From Taxillus chinensis (Eukaryota; Streptophyta; Magnoliopsida; Santalales; Loranthaceae), in assembly GCA_023512835.1 (NCBI GenBank), contig CM042084.1:52925531-52989530 (forward strand): a stretch of DNA of 64,000 nt, given 5' to 3'. This document shows, one piece after another, positions 1 to 10,629 of this stretch (positions within the stretch are counted from its first letter, which is position 1; the number at the start of each line of letters is the position of its first letter). The translations under genes and the position numbers were made by a program. The notes beneath the pieces were generated by a model. The model saw only the letters and a program-made list of their open reading frames with translations. It ran no database searches and was not told where the DNA came from.

Positions 1-933
1 TATTTATGCTATGGGAACCCAATGCCGGGACTTTTAATTTCAAGAAAATAGCTGCTATGGGTACTTCCTTCATAAATCAAGGGTTGAGGATTTACTTGGG
101 AAGACTGGCTACAGTTCCAAAGGAAATGTTGAGCATGACATGCCATACTAATGTTAGTATGTTGGTGTGAGGTATTGGGACATGGACTCCGTGACTTGTT
201 TGGGTTCTCACCGTGATGCACCGATGGTGCTATGTGGTTGACATGGCAGGCATATGCACCGATGGCAGGCCTGTGTGGCGACTGTGGCCGGGCATATTGC
301 GCTGTGGACAGGCTAAGGCCTGAGTTGAGCCGTTGAGCTCGTGGAGCTAGGGCTGAGTGCCCTGAGCTGGGATCCCATGGAGGATCGTGGACAAGTTGTC
401 CTGATATTTGTTGCAGGCTGAGTCCTGATGTTTGTGCACACTACACGGTGCACGAGTACACTGAGCATATAGTATAGACTTATATGTGTTGCATGATGTG
501 GAGTGTTGGGGTCACCTAACGAGCTTGTCGCTCACCCCTACTTGTTGTTTACCTTTTTCAGGTGTGACCCGAGACTAGTGGAGGACTTTCTTCCGAAGGA
601 CGTGCCCACTACTCCGATGTATGATACCGATATCGTATTGCGTATTGTGTATTGTATTATGTTTGTATCCCGGACATGAGTCCGTGGACAGTTATATTTG
701 CATACTGTTGGTGATGCGATGTCTGTATGACTGTTTGGCTTATTGTATGCATGATGATGTATGGGAAAGTACAGGATTACCCTTGATGTATGACGTACGG
801 GGTTGCATATTTGAGACAAGACCCGCGGTGTAGTCTCTTTTGGTGCTAGTCACCAACCCCTTGACCTTTCGGGTGCGGGCAAGGGGAAGTCATGTACCCG
901 GTTCCGGGTTCCCTGGAATTCGGGGGCGTGACA
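1..933 (+). repeat. 5' LTR of element A (3' part only)
   Basis: Positions 1-933 align base for base, with small differences, to 7740-8671 of the 3' LTR. The LTR ends in GGGGCGTGACA, and the primer-binding site follows directly. The window therefore opens inside the LTR, and about 1.3 kb of it lies upstream. Differences from the 3' LTR are mostly C/T changes and one-base indels in CTG/CCG words. Confidence 0.93.
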
Positions 934-936
934 AGT

Positions 937-952
937 TGGTATCAGAGCATGG
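937..952 (+). other. Primer-binding site of element A
   Basis: TGGTATCAGAGCATGG lies 3 bases after the LTR end. It is the standard complement of the initiator-methionine tRNA 3' end used by most plant LTR retrotransposons. Confidence 0.9.
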
Positions 953-1412
953 TCTAGCGGACCTAGGTTAGTGAGGGGTGGTTAATTGATTCAATGTGAC
1001 TTGGAAAACTGTAAGGAGGGCGCCTGATCAACGCAGTCCTTACAGGTATTCTAGGTTATGTTGGTGTCAGTTAGATCATCCTAGGAGCATACATAGGGTG
1101 CATTGCTAGTGGTATGATTGTGTGCATATAGGGCACTAGATTGTCTTTGTGTGTGATGTGCTCGTATGTGGTGCCGGGGATGGCACGTGGCCGTGAGAGC
1201 CAGGACTGGATGTGGTGTACCCTATGGGGTGACACGATGCTATATGCATGGTTGTGGACCTACGGGTCATGTGGTGTACCCTGATGGGGGACACGATGCT
1301 ATATGCATGGTATGGACCTACAGGTCGTGTGGTGAGAACCTACAAGTCGGTTGTGCCTTTGATGGCTGTTTGTGCTATTGATCGTTTGTTGTTTGTTGTT
1401 GTGGCCAGTGTG

Positions 1413-2800
1413 ATGGCACCACCGAGGAGAGCTGTCCGAGGCCAAGGCCCGGCAGAGGAGCCCACGATAGAGTCGGGGCACCAGGGGCAGCAGAGCCCGC
1501 AGCGAGAGATCGTCGGCTCCCGTTGTGGGACCTGATTTGGCTCGGGTATTGATTCGGTTGCAGGAGGCCATGCAGGGTATGCAGGGCTCGATGAGGGATA
1601 TGGCTAGAGAGGTGGATGAGCCGAAGAGGCAACAAGAGCCTCGGCAGCCACCACAGCCTCAAGGCAGAGAGGCGAGGGTGGTGCAGGATGTGCACCAACA
1701 GGAGGTCGTGATAGAGCCAGGCACGACGAGGAGTGGATTGGGCTGCACGAGTTTTGAAACATGCACCCAGGACTTTTGAGGATGGTTCACGGCCTGAGGT
1801 AGCCGAGGACTGGATTAGATGGACAGAGGACATCTTTGAGATGATTGGGGTGCCAGATGAGGAGCGGGTGCGCGTGGCGACGCACTATCTGTTGGGTATC
1901 CCACGCAGGTGGTGGGAATCCACTAGAGCTGTCCATGGCGATCAGATGACTGGAGAGAGTTTGTTGAGCGCTTCTTTGGGGAGTATTTTCCCGGCTCGTT
2001 GCAAGATACTCGACGTAGAGAGTATTATGAGCTTGTGCAGGGTAGCATGATCGTGGGTGAGTATGTGCAAGCCTTCACGGATTTGGGGCGGTTTGCTTGG
2101 AGTCTTGGGAAAAGGAAGGCCGGAAGACGCAGGACTTCATTCAGGGCTTGAGGCCATCTTTGAAAAGACAGCTGGAACCGATGCAGTTGACCAGCTACCG
2201 GGAGGCGGTCGACAAGGCGATCATTATTGAGCGAGGTCAGGATCAGGCGAGAGCTCAGAGGCCGGGCGGTTCGGCAGGACCGAGCAAGAAGAGGCAGAGT
2301 GGGGAGAGCAGGTGTCCCTCGAGAGGAGGCAGGTGCAGAGGGTTTCTAGCCAGGCGATGGGACCCCGTGAGAGTTCAGCCAGCAGGAGGCCAGGTACCTG
2401 TTGGAGTTGTGGTTTGACCGGGCATGTCTCGAGAGACTGCCCAAGGAAAAAGATGACATGCTTCCGATGTGGGAAGGTGGGACATGGAGCTAGGGAATGT
2501 GTTACCCTTAGCTCAACCAGCAGGTGTAGGCCCTCGTCCGAGAGATCAGGGACAGAGGAGTGGGGCTCCATCTCAGAGGTCAGTGCCACCGGCACAGAGC
2601 ACGCAGATGCGACTGCGGTGCAGCAGCCTCAGCGGGAGGCTCAGGGTCATGTTGATCAGCGGGGCAAGGCCCCAATGGGCCAGGCTAGTGGCAGTGGACC
2701 ACGAGGGAGGACTTTTGCCCTCACCAGCAGAGAGGCAGAGGTTCCACCAGTGGATGAGGCAGGAGCAGGACCTTCAGTGGTGAGAGGTACCATCATCATT
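1413..2800 (+). pseudogene. gag of element A (frame-broken)
   Basis: The Gag-like reading starts at ATG 1413 (MAPPRRAVRG) and moves through at least four frames. Pieces are a Gln/Glu-rich stretch (1525-1740), a capsid-type segment with the retrotransposon-gag signature WIRWTEDIFEM and a WW motif (about 1760-2000), and a linker (2097-2300). Two CCHC zinc knuckles follow, CWSCGLTGHVSRDCP and CFRCGKVGHGARECV, near 2398-2505. Two knuckles in tandem are usual for this chromovirus group. The start is chosen because gag of elements B and C begins with the same MPPRR-type peptide. Frame changes are one- or two-base indels; some may be sequencing error. Confidence 0.85.
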
Positions 2801-5800
2801 TCTCATACTATTTGTTCGGTTTTGATTGATACTGGTGCTACCCATTCTTTTATTTCGTATGCTTGGATTAGAGTTAGACCAGGAGACAGTGAGTCAGTCT
2901 CTGATGGTTGCTTCACCTTTGGGTGGAATTGTGATACTTGAGAGTATCTGTCGTGCTTGTCAGGTAACACTTGGGGGTGTTAACCTGTTGTGTGATTTGT
3001 ATATCATGGAGTTAGATGATTTCGATGTTATCCTGGGTATGGACTGGTTGGTCTCCGTGGAGGCCAAGATTGATTGTTTTCGACGGCGTGTGACGTTCCT
3101 CACACCAGGGGGCACGCGGGGTGTCTTTGTGGGTGAGTGGACCGAGGAAGCATGCAGGTTGGGACCATTGAGGCATGGGTGGGGTGATGTGACCCACCAG
3201 TTAGCCGGCTTGACATTGGTTGACAGGCGGAGAGAGGGGAAGGCTGTTTTGCCACCCATTGTAGATCGGTTCCCGGATGTGTTTCCCGAGGACTTGGTCG
3301 GTTTACCACCCGTGAGGGAGGTAGAGTTTTCGATCGAGTTGTTGCCAGGGGACAACACCGATCAGGTTAGCGGCCTACCAGGATGGCACCGACAGAGCTT
3401 AGAGAGCTCAAGAGACAGATAGATGACCTATTGGCGCGAGGCTTTATCAGGCGGAGTAGCTCACCGTGGGGTGCTCCGGTGTTGTTCGCCAAGAAGGCGG
3501 ATGGTTCACTTCGGGTCGTGTATAGACTACCGGAAGTCGAACCAGGTGACCGTGAAGAACAGGTATCCATTGCCGAGGATCGATGACCTGTTCGATCGGT
3601 TTCGAGGTGCGAGATGGTTTTCCAAGATAGACTTGAGATCCGGATACCATCGGTTGAGGGTTAGGGAGGCGGATATCCCTAAGACCGCGTTTAGTTGTCG
3701 CTATGGGCATTATGAGTGGCTTGTGATGCCGTTTGGGCTCACGAATGCTCCAAGCAGTGTTTATGGGATTGATGAACCAGGTATTTGCTCCATTTTTAGA
3801 TATGTTCGTTGTGGTGTTCATCGATGATATTTTGGTCTATTCAACGACCAAGAGGGAGCATGAGGAGCATTTGCAGGTTGTGTTGCAGACCTTGCGAGAG
3901 CATCGGTTGTACGCGAAGTTCACAAAATGTGACTTCCGGTTGCAACAAGTGCACTTCTTGGGGCATGTGGTATCTTCGGAGGGTATCACGGTGGATCCTG
4001 AGAAGATTGAGGCGTCATGTCGTGGAAGAGGCCCACGAATGTGTTTGAGATTCGTAGCTTCCTTGGTTTGGCAGGCTATTATCGGAGGTTCGTGGAGGAT
4101 TTTTCCCAGCTGGCAGCTCCTATGACACACTTGACTAGGAAGGGAGTTCCTTTCATTTGGTCCGATGCGTGTGAGAGTGCTTTCATGGAGCCGAAGGCAC
4201 GATTGACCTCAAGCACCTATCTTGATTCTTCCACAGGAGGGTGTGCCTTTCGAGGTGTATTGTGATGCTTCCAGGGTGGGACTTGGTTGTGTGTTGATGC
4301 GGACTCGGCAGGTGATTGCTTATGGGTCTAGGCGGTTGAGACCACATGAGCGAGAGCTATCCCACGCATGATTTGGAGTTGGCCGCAGTGATCTTTGCAC
4401 TTAAAAGCTGGCAGCATTATCTCCTTGGGGAGAAGTTTGTGGTGTATACGGACCACAAGAGCTTGCGATATATCTTCTCTCGGCGAGACTTGAACCTTAG
4501 GCAGAGGCGGTGGGTGGAGTACCTGCAGCAGTTTCAGTTTGATATGATGTATACCCCTGGGAAGGGTAACGTGGTGGCAGATGCTCTGAGTAGGAAGAGC
4601 AGGGCCGTGGTGGCCTATTGTGCCATTAAGGAATGGGAGATGATGGGTCAATTGGCAGCGATGAGGTTGCAGATGGTGACCAGCGAGGGGCGAGGGACCC
4701 TCAGTGTTGTTGTAGCAGTCCCAGAGATGCAGCACAGGATCATAGAGGATCAGCTGGGGGACGTTGATTGTGAGGTCATCCGCGACAAGATTCAGACTGG
4801 GCAGGTATCTTCGACCGGACCGAGGATGCAGAGCACGTTGCTGCGGTATAGGGGTAGATTGATAGTTCCCACTTCTCTTCAGGAGGAGGTTCTTCGGGAA
4901 TTTCACCAGTCGAGGTTAGCTGTACATCCTGGTGGGACCAAGATGTACCATGCTGTGAGAAGGCAGTTTTGGTGGCCAGGCCTGAAGAAGGCCGTTGCTG
5001 ATTTTGTGAGGAGGTGTTTGACCTGTCAACAGGTCAAGGCGAAGCACCCGAGATCACTTGGTGAGTTGCGGTCTTTGCCGGTGCGAGTGGAAATGGGACC
5101 ACGTGACCATGGATTTTGTCACTGGACTTCCTCGTTCCAGGGGACACGACACTATATGGGTTATTGTGGACCGATTGACCAAATCGGCGCATTTTATTCC
5201 GATTCGAGAGACAGACCCAGTGAGGACTTTGGGACAGAGGTATATTGATGTTATTGTGCGGTTGCATGGAGTCCCATTGTCTATTGTATCTGATCGGGAT
5301 GCGAGGTTCACCTCTCAGTTTTGGAGACAGTTGCAGCGAGCTTTGGGTACTAGGGTGAACCTCAGTACAGCCTTTCACCCGCAGACGGATGGTCAGTCGG
5401 AGCGGACGATTCAGACACTCGAGGATATGTTGCGTGCCTGTGTCCTAGATTTTGGAGGTTATTGGGAGACTCACCTTCCTTTGGTGGAGTTCTCTTACAA
5501 CAACAGTTATCAGGCCACGATTGGGATGGCTCCGTATGAGGCGCTATATGGGCGGCCTTGTAGATCACCCTTGTGTTGGGCACAGACGGGAGAGACAGCA
5601 ATTCTCGGTCCCGATATGGTTCGAGAAACCACGGAGATAGTGCAGTTGATTACACAGCGTATGCTGACAGCACAGAGTAGGCAGAAGTCCTACGCGGACC
5701 AGAGGCGTCGACCCTTGCAGTTTGAGGTGGGTGACCGTGTATTTTTGCGGGTTTCGCCGCGTCGAGGGCATCGGAGGTTTGGACGTGGATCCAAACTCTC

Positions 5801-6159
5801 CCCTCGTTTTGTGGGGCCGTTTGAGATTGTTGCCACCGTGGGCGCAGTGGCTTATCGGTTAGCTTTGCCACCGGAGTTAGCGCGGGTACATGATGTGTTT
5901 CATGTGTCTCGGTTGAGACGGTATCACCCAGGATCCTTCTCATGTGTTGGACTATCGCGAGATCGACTTGGCTGACGATGGTGCCGTCGTTGAGATGCCG
6001 GCACAGATTTTGGACAGGCGGGACCAGGTCTTGCGAGGCAAGACGATCCCACTAGTTCGGGTGTTATGGCGACACCGAGGCATGGAGGAGCAAACTTGGG
6101 AGAAAGAGAGCCAGATGCGGATTCTTCATCCTGAGCTATTCGAGGATGATCAGTCCTGA
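2770..6159 (+). pseudogene. pol of element A: protease, RT, RNase H, integrase, chromodomain
   Basis: Domains in order: aspartic protease with DTGATHSFIS (about 2826-2860); reverse transcriptase from about 3383, with [15 protein letters not shown] and the catalytic FIDD box (about 3820-3835); RNase H with TDHKSLRYIF and the ADALSRK end (about 4450-4600); integrase HHCC zinc finger (about 4900-5040); integrase core with [21 protein letters not shown] and FHPQTDGQSERT (5100-5420); the VGPFEIV/HVFHVSRLRRYHP segment (5810-5930); and a chromodomain-like tail LWRHRGMEEQTWEKE ending at TGA 6157-6159. At least seven frame shifts separate these blocks, so no polyprotein can be made from this copy. Order and spacing are normal for the family. 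Confidence 0.92.
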
Positions 6160-6173
6160 GGTGGGGAGGATGT
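6139..6173 (+). other. Upstream copy of the polypurine-tract motif
   Basis: A 35-base stretch starting TTCGAGGATGATCAGTCC overlaps the pol stop codon and ends GGTGGGGAGGATGT. It is nearly the same as 6397-6431, which ends at the true polypurine tract and first LTR bases. Elements B and C show the same pairing. Confidence 0.75.
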
Positions 6174-6414
6174 GATGGCATTCCCTGAGGTATGAGTTAT
6201 ATTTTATGCATTTGTTTTGCATATGTTGTTTGAGATGTGGTTTAACTCGTTATTGTTGGATCTTGTGCCCAATGTGGGTTCTGTTTGGCTTGTTGTGCAT
6301 TGCCTTGCACATGTGTGATCGGTGATCATGTTTGATGTTTTGTTGTTGGGACATTGAGCTTGAATTTTGCTATGTCATTTGGGCATGTGTTTTATTTTCG
6401 AGGACGAAAAGTCC

Positions 6415-6428
6415 TAAGGTGGGGAGGA
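6415..6428 (+). other. Polypurine tract of element A
   Basis: The purine run AAGGTGGGGAGGA lies directly before the 3' LTR, which begins TGTAAAGACTCG at 6429. This is the expected position of the plus-strand primer. Confidence 0.85.
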
Positions 6429-6759
6429 TGTAAAGACTCGTATTTGGGTAGTCTTGAGAGATAGTCGGTCCATGGGAATGTAACTATCAGGACGGTAGTG
6501 TAGTCGTCAATGTGAGCATTTTGATCGTACTTGGGCCCGATTCCGGGTCGGGGCCCCGTTTGACCCGATTGTTGACTTTTCGGGGTCTATTGGTTGACGT
6601 TGCGTTTGAGCGGTCATTTGGGTGTACTAATATCTGTGTAGTATTGTGCTCGTCATTTCGAGCGTTTTGATCGTAGTTTGACTCAATTTGGAGTTCGGGA
6701 CCTCGGAGGTTAATTATTGACTGGGTCAATGGTTGACTAGGTCGATTGACTGGTAAAAA

Positions 6760-6768
6760 TATAAATAG
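6760..6768 (+). promoter_or_regulatory. TATA box of element A 3' LTR
   Basis: TATAAATAG, followed about 20-80 bases later by a purine-rich leader (GAAAGAGAGC, GAGAGAAAGAGAGAAGG). This is a typical plant RNA polymerase II core promoter layout and marks the likely U3/R border region. Confidence 0.65.
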
Positions 6769-6907
6769 GGGAAAGAGAGCTTCCACGTTACGTTTGAGCG
6801 TTTCACGTTTTGCGTTGGAGAGCTTAGAGAGAAAGAGAGAAGGAAGCTTGGAGGCCTTGGCGATTTGGGGCGTTTTGAGCTCGTCCAAGCATCAAGAATC
6901 ATTCCAG

Positions 6908-8301
6908 GTAGGTGTTCCACCGATTCTTCACCCTTTTCTTGCCGTTTTTTGGATTAACATGTAAGAATTTGATGAAATCATGCAAATTCGTGTTGAACCC
7001 TAGAATTTGGGGAAAAACAAATTTTTGGTTGAATCTTGTATTTAAATGCGTTCCGAGGGGTAAGACGTGATTTAAAACCTAATATATAGTATTAGGTATG
7101 AGTTTTGTGAGATTCCGGGTTGAATCCAGACGAGAAACAGTGAAAAACGATGATGAACATGAATCGTCGTGGAATGGGTAGAGAACGACCGATGAGATCG
7201 ATGGAAATTGAAAATTTCGAATGTGCGTTTCGAAGGTTCGAAGGTAGGTTCGATGTAGTGTAATTTCGAGTGTCGAATGTGAAATTTTCGAGTGTCGTTT
7301 CGAAGGTTCGAAGGAGTTTCGAAGGGAGTTTCGAAGGCAGTTCATGGGTACTTCGAAGGTAGTTTTCGAAGGTAGTTCGAGTGTAGGTTCGAGAGTCGAA
7401 GGCGGCTGAAACGAGATTCGAAATGCAGATTCGAAATGCGGATTCGAAAATGTAGTTTCACCGTGATTCGAAATACGGTTTGATGGATTGGACCTATTTA
7501 CATTGCAACCTATACCCATCTACACAATTAAGTGTTATACTTAAGTTACAATGTAAATAACGAAATACCCCCCATTTGGATTCAAAGAAAAATACTAGAA
7601 AAATTAATTCCCACTATTGCAAAATGTGAAAATTGGGTTTTAGTGTAAAATTTCGGAAAAACCCAAAAGTTCGTAGTGGTGAATTTTTGGAAAGTGGGGT
7701 TAGACATCTCGGAAAAATCCCCAAAAAATCAGATTATCTTATTTATGCTATGGGAACCCAATGCCGGGACTTTTAATTTCAAGAAAATAGCCTGCTATGG
7801 GTACTTCCTTCATAAATCAAGGGTTGAGGATTTACTTGGGAAGACCGGCCACGGGCCCAAAGGAAATGTTGAGCATGACATGCCATACTAATGTTAGTAT
7901 GTTGGTGTGAGGTATTGGGACATGGACTCCGTGACTTGTTTGGGTTCTCACCGTGATGCACCGATGGTGCTATGTGGTTGACATGGCAGGCATATGCACC
8001 GATGGCAGGCCTGTGTGGCGACCGTGGCCGGGCATATTGCGCCGTGGACAAGGCTAAGGCCTGGAGTTGAGCCGTTGAGCTCGTGGAGCTAGGGCCGAGT
8101 GCCCTGAGTGGGATCCCATGGAGGATCGTGGACAAGTTGTCCCGATATTTGTTGCGGCCGAGTCTCGATGTTTGTGCACACTACACGGTGCACGAGTACA
8201 CCGAGCATATAGTATAGACTTATATGTGTTGCATGATGTGGAGTGTTGGGGTCACCTACTGAGCTTGTCGCTCACCCCTACTTGTTGTTTACCTTTTTCA
8301 G
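6908..8301 (+). other. Intron-like interval inside the LTR of element A
   Basis: A donor-like CAG|GTAGGT opens at 6908. An acceptor-like CTCACCCCTACTTGTTG...CTTTTTCAG closes at 8301, with CTCAC as a possible branch site. The acceptor is also present in the 5' LTR (560-561) and in reversed copy G (63782-63783). The interval is 1394 bp. LTRs of elements B, C and E have the same arrangement. Splicing is inferred from sequence only. Confidence 0.55.
7195..7470 (+). repeat. TTCGAA-rich degenerate array in the LTR
   Basis: Irregular direct repeats of GTTCGAAGG, TTTCGAAGG and GATTCGAAATG fill about 275 bp of the LTR, within the intron-like interval. TTCGAA is itself a palindrome, so the block is rich in short inverted repeats. 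The reading frame through it carries no recognisable protein. Confidence 0.7.
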
Positions 8302-8671
8302 GTGTGACCCGAGACTAGTGGAGGACTTTCTTCCAGAAGGACGTGCCCACTACTCCGATGTATGATACGATCGTATTTGTATTGTGTATTGTATTATGTT
8401 TGTATCCCGGACATGAGTCCGTGGACAGTTATATTTACATACTGTTGGTGATGCGATGTCTGTATGACTGTTTGGCTTATTGTATGCATGATGATGTATG
8501 GGAAAGTACAGGATTACCCTTGATGTATGACTGTACAGGGTTGCATATTTGAGACAGCACCCGCGGTGTAGTCTCTTTTGGTGCTAGTCACCAACCCCTT
8601 GACCTTTCGGGTGCAGGCAAGGGGAAGTCATGTACCCGGTTCCGGGTTCCCTGGAATTCGGGGGCGTGACA

Positions 8672-9140
8672 TTGTTGGATGCCAAGATAGTAGGAAATCT
8701 ACAACAGGCTGTATTTTCTTGATTGCTAGTGGGGCAGTGTCTTGGAAAAGTGTCAAACAATCACTCATAGCTTCTTCCACCATGGCAGCAGAGTTTATAA
8801 CATGCTACGAGGCATCCAATTTGGGAATATGGCTGAAGAACTTTGTCATAGGGCTGTGTATTGTGGATGGCATAGAAAGGTCACTCAAGTTATTTTGTGA
8901 CAATAAGTCGGTAGTCCTCTATTCCAATAACAACAAGAGCTCAACGAAATCAAAGCATATTGACATAAAGTTCTTGATTGTAAAAGAAAAAGTTTAAAAC
9001 AAACAGATATCTATAGAGCACATTGATACAAACCTTATGATTGCGGATCCTCTAATTAAGGATTACCACCTAAATTGTTTATTGAGCACACTGCTTGTAT
9101 GGGTGTTGTATCTCTTCAGGATATAGAGTTTTAGTGGGAG
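8672..9140 (+). pseudogene. Ty1/copia RNase H and pol C-terminus, remnant
   Basis: Directly after element A the frame reads DSRKSTTGCIFLIASGAVSW, then IASSTMAAEFITCYEAS, CDNKSVVLYSNNNKSSTKSKHIDIKF and IEHIDTNLMIADPL. These are hallmark motifs of copia RNase H. An in-frame TAA near 8995 sits where a Gln codon is expected. A one-base shift near 9062 is needed to reach the usual end LPPKLFIEHTACMGVVSL. The domain's N-terminal part is absent here and presumably lies on the other side of element A, outside the window. Confidence 0.88.
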
Positions 9141-9142
9141 TT

Positions 9143-10009
9143 TGTACATTTGTGCTATTTGATTATAAAATACATGTGTTGTAAAAATTTGGTGTTTTGG
9201 TTATTTCAGCAATAAAGTTTTCGGTAAATGCTATTTTGAACTCTCTTAAATGATCTCACTAAGGTATAAGGTAGAACTAGTTGGAATTATATGATTTGTT
9301 TACTTTACATGTAATTTTCATGTTGCACATCCATATTGAATCCATGTCATTCAATTATATTGATATATGTGACCATTGATTAGTTTAGCTATGTTAATTA
9401 TAGCGAAGGTTGCTTTGATCCCTATGTTGGTATAATTGATGGACCGGATTATTTGGAGATGCATAAGGTTATGATAGCAAATTTTCAGGAGTACTCATAA
9501 AGTTATATTAATGTACAAGTATAAGGTGACACATATAGCCCAAGTAGGAAATTATTGGATTTTAATAATTATATGGGCTACATGTGTATTATTGTACATT
9601 GATAGCAGGGCTATCATATTTTTAATAAGTCCAATTAAAAGTGAATTGATAAGATTTAAGATTTATTAGACTTAAATGCATCTAATAAAAATATGAGTAC
9701 TAATGTGCAGAGATCAATGTATTATTTTTATTAGGTCTAATTAGAAATAATAAAAAATTAATTATAATTAACTTTTTCGCACGCACCCTATATCGGTCCC
9801 TATATCGCACGCACCCACGTATCCTCTACGTCCCATCGCTAGAGAGAGGAGGTGATCTTCCAAGAAACTCAGGCGTGTCGATTTGGAAGAACTGATCGTT
9901 GAAGGTTCAAATCATTTATTGATGGCTGAATCAAGTACGCCTTCTTATGTGTTGATTCTTGATGATTTAACATAAAGTTTAGTTTTAGATTATGGGTTTT
10001 AATCCCACA
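9143..10009 (+). repeat. Probable 3' LTR of the copia remnant
   Basis: After the copia pol stop (TTTTAG) comes a purine-rich AGTGGGAG and then TGTACATTTGTG, a plausible LTR start at 9143. A plausible end is AATCCCACA at about 10009. The interval is AT-rich and non-coding, with a short run of GCACGCACCC repeats near 9778-9815. No second LTR is in the window, so the borders are estimates. Confidence 0.45.
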
Positions 10010-10019
10010 ATCACAACTT

Positions 10020-10262
10020 TCAAGATCTGAAGCACCTAATCTCTGGATCCACCAAGACCTTGAAGCGAGGCCGTTCGACATCATCTTCCTCCTCATTGGT
10101 TCTTTCGAAGTACAGGTTCAAGCAAGCGATTCTAGTTGGCCGTCCATGAGGAGGGTTGAGATACGGCACGCCGACGTTGTCATGGAAGCTAGTCGTGTCC
10201 AAATCCCTAGCTTCGACCATGCGGGTCACGGAGTTTCCCAAGTACACGCTATCATTGCTGCA
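10020..10262 (-). pseudogene. Unrecognised minus-strand coding-like fragment
   Basis: An open minus-strand frame of about 80 codons reads GDPGFPLCSNDSVYLGNSVT, then MVEARDLDTTSFHDNVGV and ends PRFKVLVDPEIRCFRS at TGA 10020. Its composition resembles real protein more than the surrounding AT-rich DNA. There is no start codon in frame with a sensible upstream region, and I do not recognise the family. It could be a last exon or a gene fragment; it may also be chance. Confidence 0.25.
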
Positions 10263-10629
10263 AAGCGGGAAGCCCGGGTCGCCTTAGCTGCTGCGGTGCC
10301 GATTTCAACGAGAAAGCTGGCGGCGGCTATGGGAGATGAACAAGATTGACCTGCATTTTTTTTATTTGTTTGTGGATTAAGGGTATTTTTATCTTTTGAA
10401 ATATCCTCAACGATTTTATTTTTAGTTACCAAATACTTATTATCCACCTTTAAAACTTATAATATTTTTAAATTTATAATTTACCGTGCACTAAAGCAAA
10501 ACTAATAAGATTATATTAATATAACATATTTCGTCGCAAATAGCATTTTTGAATTTTTAGTACAAATTATCCTAGTCCAACTCGAGGCTGCAAAATCAGA
10601 ATCGCGAAGAAAGAGCATCATCAAACACG
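10263..10629. other. Intergenic interval upstream of the plastid-protein gene
   Basis: Coding-like GC-rich sequence fades at about 10350. From 10360 to 10560 the DNA is AT-rich, with poly-T/poly-A runs and no feature I can name. It presumably contains the promoter and 5' UTR of the gene starting at 10630. The ATG context is ACACGATGCC. Confidence 0.4.

Larger units (their letters stand above)
1..8671 (+). mobile_element. Ty3/gypsy chromovirus A, 5' end cut by the window
   Basis: An LTR retrotransposon running left to right: partial 5' LTR (1-933), PBS (937-952), gag, protease, reverse transcriptase, RNase H, integrase, a chromodomain-like tail ending at 6159, a polypurine tract, and the 3' LTR (6429-8671). 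Integrase downstream of RNase H marks it as Ty3/gypsy. The C-terminal tail after the integrase places it with the chromoviruses, most like the Tekay/Del group (inference). Coding frames are broken in many places, so this copy is non-autonomous as sequenced. The left flank lies outside the window, so no target-site duplication can be checked. On the right it abuts a Ty1/copia remnant. Confidence 0.95.
6429..8671 (+). repeat. 3' LTR of element A (2243 bp)
   Basis: The LTR begins TGTAAAGACTCGTAT after the polypurine tract and ends GGGGCGTGACA. Its last 932 bases match the start of the window. Inside are a TATA box at 6760, a GA-rich leader (6770-6850), a donor-like CAG|GTAGGT at 6908 and an acceptor-like CTTTTTCAG ending at 8301. 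A TTCGAA-rich array lies at about 7195-7470. The same LTR family recurs in reverse at 63415-64000. Confidence 0.93.

Noticed and set aside
937..952. A tRNA-Met gene
   Set aside because: Only the 3' complement of the tRNA is present, next to an LTR. It is a primer-binding site; no cloverleaf can be formed.
1413..6159. Programmed ribosomal frameshifting as the cause of the many frame changes in element A
   Set aside because: Changes are scattered through conserved domains, in both directions and at no common slippery site. Decay or base-calling error explains them better.
10146..10349. Plus-strand 67-codon frame ending MGDEQD as a small gene
   Set aside because: It overlaps a minus-strand coding-like fragment with better composition and has no promoter or family signature.
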